A stretch of DNA of 64,000 nt, taken from assembly GCA_024345305.1 (NCBI GenBank), contig BRON01000003.1, forward strand, positions 1,674,001 through 1,738,000, read 5' to 3'. The position numbers and the translations under genes are program-made. Source of the stretch: Mrakia gelida (taxonomy: Eukaryota > Basidiomycota > Tremellomycetes > Cystofilobasidiales > Mrakiaceae). How positions within the stretch are numbered: the stretch's first letter is position 1; each line of letters starts with the position of its first letter. The notes beneath the pieces were generated by a model. That model searched no databases. It saw only the letters and a program-made list of their open reading frames with translations, and was not told the origin of the DNA. Below are positions 11,117-23,200 of the stretch, in pieces.

Positions 11117-13472
11117 ATGAAGCTCACCCCTTTCCCTCGCCTCAGCCTGAGCTCAACCTCCTGCCTCCGTCCGCCGATAGCACGACGCTGCTTCGCTACC
11201 AGACAAGCGAGCCCACACGTCGCGAGACAGACCATCTTCTCAGCCAAAAGCTACGAGATCCCTCTCACCCAAAAAGCAGTCACTTTCGATGCTAATCGTG
11301 GACCGTGAGCAACTCGTCTCGTTTCGCCTCTTCCCCTCGTCTCTTCGAACCTCGAGCTCACTCTCGTTCTCTCGGCTCTCGCTTCAACAGACTGACAGTC
11401 CAGAAAGCATGGCCTGTCACTCAACCTCAAGATCTTCTCCCTGGTCAAGTTCTCGTGCGGGTGGTGTACACAGGAGGTGAGAGAAATCGAGTCACTTCAA
11501 CCCGCGGTCTCCCCTCCCCTCCCCTCCTTCTTTCCTCTTCTTTTCTCGACTGACACGTTGACGCTTGGCATCTTCTCCTTCTCAGTCTGTCATACGGTGA
11601 GTCTCTTCTCCCTCGATCTGCTCTCCGAGCACCTCTAGTCCTTGCACTCGAGCAGGACGAACGAGCTCTCTACCCCACCTCGAAAGTCGAGCTCACCTCC
11701 CTCCCCCCCTCCTCTTGCTCGCTCGCTCGTCAGGACCTCCATGCATGGCTGGGAGACTGGCCTCTCAAGAACAAGCTTCCTCTGGTAGGAGGGCATGAAG
11801 GTGAGCTTTCCTTCTCATCCTTTCGAATGCAAAAAAAGGAGGAGGAGGAGGAAGAGGAAAGACGAATGGACCGGTGGATTTCGCGTGCTGATCCCTGTCT
11901 TCGCTCCAGGCTCGGGATACGTCGCTGCTATAGGCGCACAGTCCAACACGGACCTCAAGGTTGGAGACGCAGTAGGGATTAAGTGGCTCGCAGACTCGTG
12001 TCTTCATTGCGAGGAGTGTAGGAAGGGGTACGAGGTGAGCTCTCTCTCTCCTCGTCAAGCACCTCTCCTTTCGTTTCGTATCGAACTCGAGCTCAGCACC
12101 TTCCTCTTCGGTTTGTCAGTCCTCTTGCGCCGATGCTAAGAACTCTGGGTTCTCGGTGGATGGGTCCTTCCAGCAGTGGGCTGTCTCGTATGCCAACGTG
12201 AGCGAGCTGTTTTGGATTGGGTTCTGTTCGAACGAACGACCTCGAAGCTGCCAAGCTGACTTGCTCTTCTTCGTGCTCGTTCGATTCAGCATCTCACTCC
12301 TCTGCCCGATGGTTTCCCTCTCGAGGAAGCGGCTCCTATTCTCTGTGCGGGAGTGACGGTCTACAAGGCTTTGAAGACTGCTGCTTTGGCGACGGGCGAG
12401 GTCGTTGTGTGAGCTCGACTTCTTTCCATCGTCTTTCGACGCGTCGAGAACGAGGACTTATTCGCTCTCGTCCCCTTTCGCTTTCTTCCTCAAACAGCAT
12501 TCCTGGAGCTGGAGGAGGACTGGGTCATCTCGCTGTTCAGTACGCGACTGCTATGGGTGAGTCTTTCCTCGTCGCAAACTCGACGCGTCTTTATCGAACT
12601 GACCTCGTCCATTCCCTCCTCCTCCTTCTCCAGGCTACCGGGTCATCGCGATAGATAAGGGAGAGGACAAGAGAGCTCTTCTCGCTGGATATGGAGTCGA
12701 GGACTTCATCGACTATACCCAAGGCGTTCGTTCTTCGCCCTCGCCTCGTTCCCCTGCCACTCATCCCTCGTCGCTCGAAGCTGATCGCAGTTCCTTCCGT
12801 TTGGCTTCTTCAGGACGTCATCAAAGCCGTGCAGGACCTCACCGGAGGACACGGAGCTCATGCCTCGATCGTCGTAGCTTCTGGAGGTCAAGCTTACGAG
12901 CAAGGTTCGTTGAGCTTTCCTCGTCGTTCGTTCAAGTTCGATCTCGACGCGTCTGACCTCGCTTCTTTTCTCTCTCGCTGTTCTTTTTCAGCTCTCCAAT
13001 ACCTTCGACCTCACGGTGCTCTGATCGCTGTAGGAATGGTGAGTCTCCACCCTCGCTCGGTCATTCTCCCAGAACGTGTCGCTCGTTCGTTCGATAACTG
13101 ACTCTTCCTCCTCGCCCTCCTCCCCAGCCTCCCGACGGCGACATCAAAGCCAGCGTCTTCTGGACAGTCGTCAAATCTCACCGAATCATAGGTTCCTACG
13201 TCGGAAATCGTCAAGATGCTGTTGAGTGAGTGCCGTCTTCTTTCTCCCATCTCTCTCTTCGTCTCCTTCGGCGTCGCCCAATCCATCCTGACGCGTCCCT
13301 CCCTCCCTTCCCTCGCTTCCTTTCTTTGCCTCGTCGCAGAGCTCTCGAAATCGCTGCCGCCGGAAAGGTGCACACGACCTTCACGATCGAGAGCCTCGAT
13401 AACCTCCCTTCCGTGTTCGAGAGGATGCGAGCTGCGACGCTGAACGGGAGGGTCGTTTTGGATTGCCAGTGA
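11117..13472 (+). CDS. Zinc-dependent alcohol dehydrogenase, predicted mitochondrial
   Basis: This is a close paralogue of the gene at 6074-7997. The N terminus [20 protein letters not shown] continues with [10 protein letters not shown]. It is basic, hydroxylated and free of acidic residues, which is typical of a mitochondrial presequence, and joins the shared [17 protein letters not shown]. Conserved elements are [55 protein letters not shown] and [16 protein letters not shown]. It ends [14 protein letters not shown]. An 11-nt micro-exon carries the catalytic Cys-His. Introns near 12438, 12582, 12946 and 13290 contain GACGCGTC. By analogy with fungal mitochondrial ADHs it may shuttle ethanol/acetaldehyde redox equivalents; this role is inference. 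Confidence 0.93.
11586..11596 (+). other. 11-nt micro-exon carrying the ADH catalytic zinc ligand
   Basis: TCTGTCATACG is bounded by CTCAG and GTGAGT. Joined as GGAG|TCTGTCATACG|GAC it encodes VCHT of [10 protein letters not shown]. The Cys is a catalytic-zinc ligand in this family, so skipping the exon would both shift the frame and remove the active-site ligand. Confidence 0.82.
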
Positions 13473-14215
13473 AGCTCGTTGCGTTCATTGTTTACCCTTA
13501 GACCTTCAGAATCGACCACCTAATCCTCCAATCTGGACCTGCTTGTATTTAGATCTCTTCTTTGTTCGTTCTCTTGTATCCATGCCCTTGCCTAGTCGAG
13601 TGATTGAGTCGAACGCGATGTCGTCGACTCAACTCGTCGACGTCGCTCGAGGTCAGCGACTCGGTCTTTGGAGTTTGGAGAGCAGGGATACTGCGAGATA
13701 AACGCTTCATTAGGCTGGAAGGGCTCTCATGAGCTCGTGAGAGAAGGGAATATCCAGTTGATCACCGAGGAAAGGACAAGAAAGGGAGTCGTCGCGTCAA
13801 ATCCTCGCTCTCGCTCTTTCGAAGTCGCGCTCGAAGTCTTTTTGCAAGCAGTTTCATGTAGATAACCGGTCAAAAAAAAGGCTAGAGAACATACAATGAC
13901 AGACAGATAGATAAGCGACTGAGGAGATACCGGATTTGCCTAAGTACAAAAAAGAGAGAGAGAGAGAAATCAAAGGAGTGGACGTCAACGAGGGAAGCGA
14001 ACCGAAAGTTCCCGAGCGACCAGAAGAGATGGTAAACGAGCGTGAAGAAGGATGGCCAAAAATGATAGAGAGAAGAGAACCAGAGACGGCGAGAGAGTGA
14101 CCGAACTCTCAAGCGGGATAAAGGGAAAGAAGGAGAGAGAGATGAGTCTAGCTACATAGCGAGAAGGAAGGAAAGGAAGGAAAGAAAAGAAAGGGGGGGC
14201 CAGCCTCCGCGATCT
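13473..14215. other. Convergent spacer between ADH and WSC genes
   Basis: These 743 bases lie between the stop codons of the mitochondrial ADH (+) and the WSC gene (-). The region is purine-rich with a GAGA run near 13956-13968. I found no supported gene. Confidence 0.55.
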
Positions 14216-17200
14216 CTAGTGCCTTCGGTTGAGCATGGGAAGCAACCTTCTCCTCCTCTTTTGTCCGGGGAGAGTCCAGATGGAGAGGGCGTTGGCTGAG
14301 AAAGGGAAGAGAGGGAAGGGAAGCGAAGTCAGGATCGAGGGTTCGCGTCGACGAGCGAGAAGACGAGGATGGGAAAAATGCACTCACGTCCTCCCCCAAG
14401 CTCGCTCTGCGCTCCAGCAGCAGCCATGTTGCAGTTCGTGCTCTTGGTAGCGGTGGTGACGTCGACGGAAGCCGAGGATCCACAGTAGCACTTTGGAATG
14501 CAAAACGAAACGAGTCAGGTCGAGCTTCGAGGGAAAAGCGAACCAAGAATGAAAGTAAAACTCACCTGAGAAGCGTACTCGAGTCCGGCGATGTTGCAAC
14601 CCTTGGAGGAGCAGAAGTTGGTGCAAGACTCGACGGTCATGGCGGAGTCTTCGTACGACGCGTCCTTGAGGAGCCGAGATCCGTCGGCAGGCTCAGCGAG
14701 GCAGAGAGGAGCCGAGGTCCATCCAGTAGAGAGGGTGGTCGAGGTGTCTGTCTTGGGAGCACTGGTGAAGATCTGAAGGGCCTGGGGTCCTCCACAGGTC
14801 TGAGAGGGAGAAGGAAGGAGGGGAAGTCAGCATCGAAAGACGAAAGAGAAGATGAGGAAGAGCAGTCGAACTCACGGTAGAGGCATCTCCAGCACAGGGC
14901 ATGTAGCAGTTTCCGTTGTCGGCAAGGGTGGTAAGATCGATGCTCGAAGCACAGTCTGGAAAGGAAGAGGCGAAGGAGAGTTCAGCGAGCGTTCAAATGA
15001 GTGACGCGTCGAACTCAGGGAAATCGAACTCACAGCACTCCCTTCCGTACTCGACTCCAGCGACGGCGAATCCAGCGTTGCTGCAGAAAGTGGTGCAGAG
15101 GAGGTAGGTCATCTAGGGAAGAAGAAAAGAGGGAAGTCAGCGTGGAATTCGCGTTGTCGAGGTTCGAAGAGAATGAAACGAACAGCGTCGCTCGAGAATC
15201 CGGCTCCGGTGAGGGCACGTCCAGGAAGCTCGCTGTAGCAGTGGAGATCGGAGGAGTAGCCGTTGGAGAGAGAAACAGGCGAGGTCGAAGGGGTCGTCGA
15301 CGATGCGGCCGAGGAAGTGGCAGCGGCAGCAGCGGACGAAGTGGTGGGCGAGGCTGATCCAGACTTGAGGGTGATGACTCCGTCGGAAAGGGTAGCGAGA
15401 TCGGTGTTGTCTGTGGAGAGAAAGGGAGAGGGAAGGTAAGTCCAAGTTCACCTCGCGTCGAAGAGACATCGAACTCACAAACGACGCTCATGGCAGATCC
15501 AGCTCCACAGAACTGAGTCGCGTCCCCCGAGCAGGCCATGGGAGTGTTTCCCGAGGTGAGGGAGAGAGAGGCTCCGTTCGAGAACGAGTTTCCACAGTAG
15601 CTGGTTGAGGAGAAGAAGAGAAAAGAAAAAGTCAGCTTTGGGTTGAGTCGCGAGCTGGGAGGAGAGAAAGAAACGCGAGGGACGAACCATTCGGACGAGT
15701 ACTCGGTCGCAGAGATGGCAAACCCAGCAGCAGTGCAGTACTGAGCGCAGACGGTAGGGGTCATGGTGGCGGAGTTGGTGGACGCTCCAGTGAGGGCTCG
15801 TCCAGAAGGTCCCTCAGCGATCAACGAGGAGGAAGCCGACGCGTATCCAGAGGGGAGAGAGACAGTCGAGGGAGTGGTGGTGGATCCTCCTCCAGTCGAG
15901 CCTCCGGTGGAACCTCCAGTAGATCCTCCGGCGTTGAGGGTGATGACTCCGTTGGAAAGAGTAGCGAGAGCGGTGTTGTCTGAGAAGGAGGGAGGGCTCG
16001 AATTCAGCGCGTCGCTTTTCGTTCTTCGATACGAACGACGAAACGAGAAACTCACAAGCAATCGAGAGACCGTCTCCGGATCCACAGGTGAGAGTCTTGT
16101 CTCCAGCGCAAGGAGTGGGAGTGTTTCCGGTAGTGAGCGAGAGGGAAGCTCCGTTGGAGAAGGAGTTTCCGCAGAAGCTGATTCGAGGGAAGAGAGCGAG
16201 AAGGAAGAGGGTTAGTTCGATTCGAGTTGCGAGAACGAAGTGAGAATCGAAGACTTACCACTGCTCGGCGTACTCGGTTCCACTGATAGCGAATCCAGCG
16301 TTGGTGCAGTAGGCAGCGCAGATCGAGGGAGTCATGTTGGCGCCAGCAGTCGAGGCTCCAGTCAGGGCTCGTCCGCTCGTTCCCTCAGCGATGATCGAAG
16401 ACGAAGCCGACGCGTATCCGCTGGGAAGACCAGTGGCGGGAGCGGTAGATCCTCCTCCAGTCGAGCCACCAGTAGATCCTCCGGTGGATCCTCCAGCGTT
16501 GACGGTGATGACTCCGTTGGAAAGAGTAGCGAGAGCGGTGTTGTCTGAGAAAACGAAGGAAGGAAGGAAGGTGAGTCACTCGTCGCGTCGAAACGACTCG
16601 GTCTTCTCGTCGTCTTGAACTCACAAACGACGCTCATAGCGGATCCAGCTCCACAGAACTGAGTGGCGTCTCCCGAGCAGGCCATGGGAGTGTTTCCGGA
16701 GGTGAGGGAGAGGGAAGCTCCGTTCGAGAACGAGTTTCCACAGTAGCTAGTGGAGGAGAAGAGGAAGAAGAGGGAAAAGAGGGGAGGTCAGCGTTCGAAC
16801 AAGCTTCGAGGGTCGAGAGGGAGGAAGAAACGAACCATTCGGACGAGTACTCGGTAGCAGAGATGGCGAATCCAGCAGCAGTGCAGTACTGAGCACAGAC
16901 GGTAGGGGTCATGGTGGCGGAGTTGGTAGACGCTCCAGTGAGGGCTCGTCCAGAAGGTCCCTCAGCGATCAACGAGGAGGAAGCCGACGCGTATCCGGAA
17001 GGGAGGGTGACGGTCGAGCCTCCAGTAGATCCTCCAGTCGAGCCTCCGGTAGATCCTCCAGTAGATGCTCCAGCGTTGACGGTGATGACGCCGTTGGAGA
17101 GGGTAGCGAGAGCGGTGTTGTCTAGAAAGGAGAAGAGGAGGCGAAGAAAGATCGAAGTCAGAGCGTCGTTCTTTGATCCTTCGTTCGAGTCCAACGAGAA

Positions 17201-20200
17201 ACTCACAGGCAATCGAGAGACCGTCTCCGGATCCACAGGTGAGAGTCTTGTCTCCAGCGCAAGGAGTGGGAGTGTTTCCGGTAGTGAGCGAGAGGGAAGC
17301 TCCGTTGGAGAAGGAGTTTCCGCAGAAGCTGATTCGAGGGAAGAGAGCGAGAAGGAAGAGGGTTAGTCCGATTCGAGTTGCGAGAACGAAGTGAGAATCG
17401 AAGACTTACCACTGCTCGGCGTACTCGGTTCCACTGATAGCGAATCCAGCGTTGGTGCAGTAGGCAGCGCAGATCGAGGGAGTCATGTTGGCGCCGGCAG
17501 TCGAGGCTCCAGTCAGGGCTCGTCCGCTCGTTCCCTCAGCGATGATCGAAGACGAAGCCGACGCGTATCCGCTGGGAAGACCAGTGGCGGGAGCGGTAGA
17601 TCCTCCTCCAGTCGAGCCACCAGTAGATCCTCCGGTGGATCCTCCAGCGTTGACGGTGATGACTCCGTTGGAAAGAGCAGCGAGAGCGGTGTTGTCTGAG
17701 AAAACGAAGGAAGGAAGGAAGGTGAGTCACTCGTCGCGTCGAAACGACTCGGTCTTCTCGTCGTCTTGAACTCACAAACGACGCTCATAGCGGATCCAGC
17801 TCCACAGAACTGAGTGGCGTCTCCCGAGCAGGCCATGGGGGTGTTTCCGGAGGTGAGGGAGAGAGAGGCTCCGTTCGAGAACGAGTTTCCACAGTAGCTG
17901 GTGGAAGAGAAGGAGAGGGAGGGGAAGGAGAGGAAAGGTCAGGTCAGCTTCGAGCTGAGTCGCGAGCTGGGAGGAGAGAAAGAACTGCGAGGGACGAACC
18001 ATTCGGACGAATACTCGGTCGCAGAGATGGCAAACCCAGCAGCAGTGCAGTACTGAGCGCAGACGGTAGGAGTCATGGTGGCCGAGTTGGTAGACGCTCC
18101 AGTGAGGGCTCGTCCAGAAGGTCCCTCAGCGATCAACGAGGACGAGGCCGACGCGTATCCAGCGGGGAGGGTGACGGTCGAGCCTCCAGTTGATCCTCCA
18201 GTCGAGCCTCCGGTGGATCCTCCAGTAGATCCTCCAGCTTTGACGGTGATGACGCCGTTGGAAAGAGTAGCGAGAGCGGTGTTGTCTAGAAAGGAGAGGA
18301 GGAGGCGAAGTCAGCGCGTCGCTTTTCGTTCTTCGATACGAACGACGAAACGAGAAACTCACAAGCAATCGAGAGACCGTCTCCGGATCCACAGGTGAGA
18401 GTCTTGTCTCCAGCGCAAGGAGTGGGAGTGTTTCCGGTAGTGAGCGAGAGGGAAGCTCCGTTGGAGAAGGAGTTTCCGCAGAAGCTGATTCGAGGGAAGA
18501 GAGCGAGAAGGAAGAGGGTTAGTTCGATTCGAGTTGCGAGAACGAAGTGAGAATCGAAGACTTACCACTGCTCGGCGTACTCGGTTCCACTGATAGCGAA
18601 TCCAGCGTTGGTGCAGTAGGCAGCGCAGATCGAGGGAGTCATGTTGGCGCCAGCAGTCGAGGCTCCAGTCAGGGCTCGTCCGCTCGTTCCCTCAGCGATG
18701 ATCGAAGACGAAGCCGACGCGTATCCGCTGGGAAGACCAGTGGCGGGAGCGGTAGATCCTCCTCCAGTCGAGCCACCAGTAGATCCTCCGGTGGATCCTC
18801 CAGCGTTGACGGTGATGACTCCGTTGGAAAGAGCAGCGAGAGCGGTGTTGTCTGAGAAAACGAAGGAAGGAAGGAAGGTGAGTCACTCGTCGCGTCGAAA
18901 CGACTCGGTCTTCTCGTCGTCTTGAACTCACAAACGACGCTCATAGCGGATCCAGCTCCACAGAACTGAGTGGCGTCTCCCGAGCAGGCCATGGGAGTGT
19001 TTCCGGAGGTGAGGGAGAGAGAGGCTCCGTTCGAGAACGAGTTTCCACAGTAACTGTTGGAGGAGGAAAAGAAGAAGAGGGAGAAGAGGGGAAGTCAGCG
19101 TTGGGAAGAGCTTCGAGAGAGGAGGAAAGAAAGGATGGCGAGGGACGAACCATTCGGACGAGTACTCGGTAGCAGAGATGGCGAATCCAGCAGCAGTGCA
19201 GTACTGAGCACAGACGGTAGGGGTCATGGTGGCGGAGTTGGTAGACGCTCCAGTGAGGGCTCGTCCAGAAGGTCCCTCAGCGATCAACGAGGACGAAGCC
19301 GACGCGTATCCAGCGGGGAGGGTGACGGTCGAGCCCCCAGTTGATCCTCCAGTCGAGCCTCCGGTAGATCCTCCAGTGGATCCGGTGACGGTGATGACTC
19401 CGTTGGAGAGAGTGGCAAGGGCAGTGTTGTCTAAGAGAGCGAAGAGAGATCAAAGTCAGCGCGTCGTTCTTCTTCCTTTCGCTCAAGTCCAACGAGAGAC
19501 TCACAAGCGACCGAAAGACCTCCGCCAGCTCCACAGGTGAGGGTGGCATCTCCAGCGCAAGCGGTAGGAGCGTTTCCGGTGGTGAGCGAGAGGGAGGCTC
19601 CGTTGGAGAAGGAGTTTCCACAGAAGCTGATTCGAGGGAAGGAAAGGGTCGAGGGTCAGTTTGAATCGAGTTCGAAGTGGGGATCGAAGACGAGAACTGA
19701 AGGCTTACCATTGCTCGGCGTACTCAGTTCCACTAATAGCGGATCCAGCGTTGGTGCAGAAGAGAGCGCAGACCGAGGGAGTCATGTTGGGACCCGAAGT
19801 CGAAGCTCCAGTCAAGGCTCGTCCTCCAGTTCCCTCAGCGACGATCGAAGATGAAGCCGACGCGTATCCGCTGGGAAGACCATTCGCAGGAGTGGTAGAG
19901 CCTCCAGTCGATCCTCCGGATCCCGAGAGGGGAGCGAGGGAAGCCGAGAGCTTGGTGGTGTCGTAGTAGAGCGAGAGAGCGGAAGCTCCACCCTGAAGAA
20001 GAAAAGGAAATCGAGGAGACGATCAGTCTCTCGTTGTCGCTTTGTTTTCTTCGGATCACAAGGACTCACACAAATCGAAGATCCTCCAGCGCAGGGAGTG
20101 GGGTTCGCGTTCGAAAGTCCAGAGAGGGAAGCACCGTTCTGTATTAGGAGGGGAGGAGAAGGGTCAGTTTTGGATCGAAGGCGAGACGCGTCCAGTTCGA

Positions 20201-23200
20201 AGTTCGTCCAACACTCACGGAGAGAACAGACCCGCAGTAGCACTCAGTGTACCACTCAGTTCCAGCGAGAGGATATCCCTTGGAACAGCAGTAGTTCGAG
20301 CAGATCTGGAGGGGAGAAGAGACATCGTAAGTCAGTCGAGACGAGACGAATCGAGCGAGAGGTCTCGAAGAAACGACGAACCAAAGGAGTCATTCCAGGG
20401 TCGGAGAGGTAGTCGGAAATCAAAGCTCGTCCGTCGGTTCCTTCGGCGATGAGGGAAGTCGAGGCGACGGCCCATCCACTGGTCAAGACGGGGGCGGCGT
20501 AGAGAGCGGCGGAGGCAGAAGCGGCGGCGCTGGAAAAGAGGACGAAAGGAGTTTCAGCGAGGGAAATTGGAAGAACGAAGAAGAGGAAAGCTTGCTCACG
20601 CGACAGATGTAGCAGATACAGACGCTTGAGAAGCTTGAGCCTGAGATTGGGCGGAGGCAGAAGCAGCGCTGGAAAAGAGGAAGGACGAAACGAAAGGGAG
20701 AGGAAATGAGGTCAGCGCGTCGTTCTTGACGAAAAAAATGGAGGAGAAGAGGATAATTACGCTTGCGATGCGACAGAAGTAGCCGATACAGAAGCTTGCG
20801 AGGCAGATCTGAGGGAAGAAGAAGGAAAGAGGAGGTCAGGGACTCGTCGTCGTGCTCGAAATCGAAAGAAGAGACGAAAGTCAACTCACCCGACGGAAGC
20901 GATGCTCTGAAGACCGAGTTGAGACTGGAAAGCCATCTCCGACTGGATAGACTGAGCAGCAACCGAGCTGGAGAAGGGGAGAGAGAGAAATTGGAATCAC
21001 CGTTGAGAGAAAAGGGGGGAGATTGGGACGGGGAAGAGGATTGATTCCAAAACTCACCTCTGGCTGGCGCTGGCTCGCGACGCTTGATCCTGAGCAGCCG
21101 AGACAGAGATAGCACTCTGGGCAGCGACGGATGCTTGAGATTGGGAAGCCAACACGGAAGTTGCTGAGACGGAAGAGACCGACGCTTGACTGTTGGACGC
21201 GCTGACTCGGCTGTTCGAAGCGCTGAAGAGGTGAAAGGGTTGGTTAGAAGGGAGTTCAGCGAGACTTTTCGATTCCTGTTCATCGAAGTCGAAAGGTACT
21301 CACGAAGCAGAGAGAGCCTGGTTGACGGAGGATTGGGAACTGGGAATCGAAAAGAGAATCGAGAAGGGGAGTCAGGATTTGGTTTCGAGATCATCACGTC
21401 GAGCGAAGACGAGATAAACTTACGCGGCCGACTGGCTGGCGACGGAAGCAGTAGACACGGCCGATGCTGAAGCTACGCTCGAAACTGAGGCTCGAGAGTT
21501 TGAGGCGCTGAAGAAGAAGAGAAGAGGAAGGGAGAAAAACGCGTCGCGGAGGTCAGATTCGTTCTTTGGATCTCGGGCGCGCGAAGAGGGGACTTGTACT
21601 CACGCGAAGACGATAGCAGAAGCCTGCGCAGCAATAGACGTAGCAGCGACACTGGCTTGGCTGTTGATAGCCTGAACGTTGAGGACTGAAGCTGCCGACT
21701 GAACCGCGACGCTGGCCAATGACTCGACCGCTTGTGCGTTGAGGGCGAGGCTGATCGAGAGCTGAGAGGCTTGCGAAGCTGAAGCCAAAGCGAGGATCGA
21801 CGTAGCGGCGACTGAAGCTTGACTGGCGATCGCTTGGGTGTGGAGGACGGAGTTGAGGGACTGGGACGCTTGGGCGAGGAGGGACGTAGCGGCGACCGAG
21901 ATTTGGGAGGCGACGGCCTGAGCGTTGGGGACGGACGCGATCGAGGCAGTAGCTTGGGCGGCGACAGATGAGAGGGAGATAGAAGCCTGGCCAGCCTGGC
22001 TAACGGAGGTGGGGATAGAAGCGAGACACGCGGTGTTTTGGGTCGCGCATTGGGAGGTGGTGTAGACGAGTCCGAAGGAGAGGGTGGCTCCGAGGTTGCA
22101 TCCGTTGAGCTGATCGGTGCAAGACTGAAGGATCGCGGGTCGAGAAAGGAGGAAAAGTCAGCATTGAGCCTTTCGTCGCGTCGAGGAGGATGTCGAAAGA
22201 ACGAGCCTGAGTGAGAGCCTCGCTCAAGGTTCCGAAGTTCAGGATGTTGATTCCGGCGAGGTAGGTCGATCCAACTTGAGTGACGGCGCTCGCGTAGGTT
22301 CCACTGAGGAGAAGGGAGGAGGAAGGGGGAAGAAGGAGAGAGTCAGCGACGAGTGAACGAAAACGAAGCAGACAAGCACGAGGACGGTTTGACGAACCCG
22401 AGGTGCCCGTAGTAGGTCTGCAATCCAAGGAAAGGAACCACAGGGACAGCCGTGGCAGCGACCGAAGCGGCGGAGCTGGAAGGGAAGAGAGGGAAGGGTC
22501 AGTCCAAGAGAGAAAGGGAGGCAGAGCGACGCGTTTGATCATCGTTTCTTTCCTCTCATGGACTCACACGGCAGAAACGGAAGCGACCGAGGAGATGCTC
22601 AGGGCGGTCGACGAGGCAGCGGCGGATGCCTGCTGTCGCGAAACCCTGAGAATAGAAGGAAAGGGAACAGGAAGAAGAAGTCAGGAGGGAGTCGCGATTG
22701 GTCGACGAGCAGAAACGAGACGACGTGAGACTCACGAAGCCAAGGAAGCAGTCGAGATCGAAGCAGCCGAGATAGCAGAGTTCGAGCTGGCAGCGATGAG
22801 GGATGTAGAAGCAACACTGGCTTGAGAGTTGGACGCGGCGGCAGCCTTCGAGATCGACGAGCTGTTCACAAAAAAGGAGACGTGAAGTCAGCTCATTCGT
22901 TCTTCTTCGTAGAAGCCAAGAATGGTATACTTACGCAGCGGCGGACGACTGGCTAGCAGCAGCAACGACGCTGGTCTGTGAGACGGAAGCGAGAGATTGA
23001 GAACCGTAGGCTGAGACCGAAGCTGGGATCGACGCGATGCACTGGGTGTTCTGAGAAGCACACTGGGAGGTGGTGTAGACGAGTCCGAACGAAAGAGTGG
23101 CTCCAAGGTTGCATCCAGTGAGCTGGTCGGTACACGACTGAACAATTACGAGGTGAAAGAAAGGAAAAGTCAGCGTTTGGCTTGCGTCGCAAGGAGAGGA

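Noticed and set aside
13940..13975. GAGA/CTCT microsatellites here and at 52845-52862
   Set aside because: Short simple repeats, common in pyrimidine-rich fungal UTRs; no further structure seen.
15763..19540. Plus-strand open frames repeated across the WSC region (e.g. 15763-16215, 16911-17366, 18075-18398)
   Set aside because: They are antisense shadows of the repeated WSC exons and repeat only because the array repeats.
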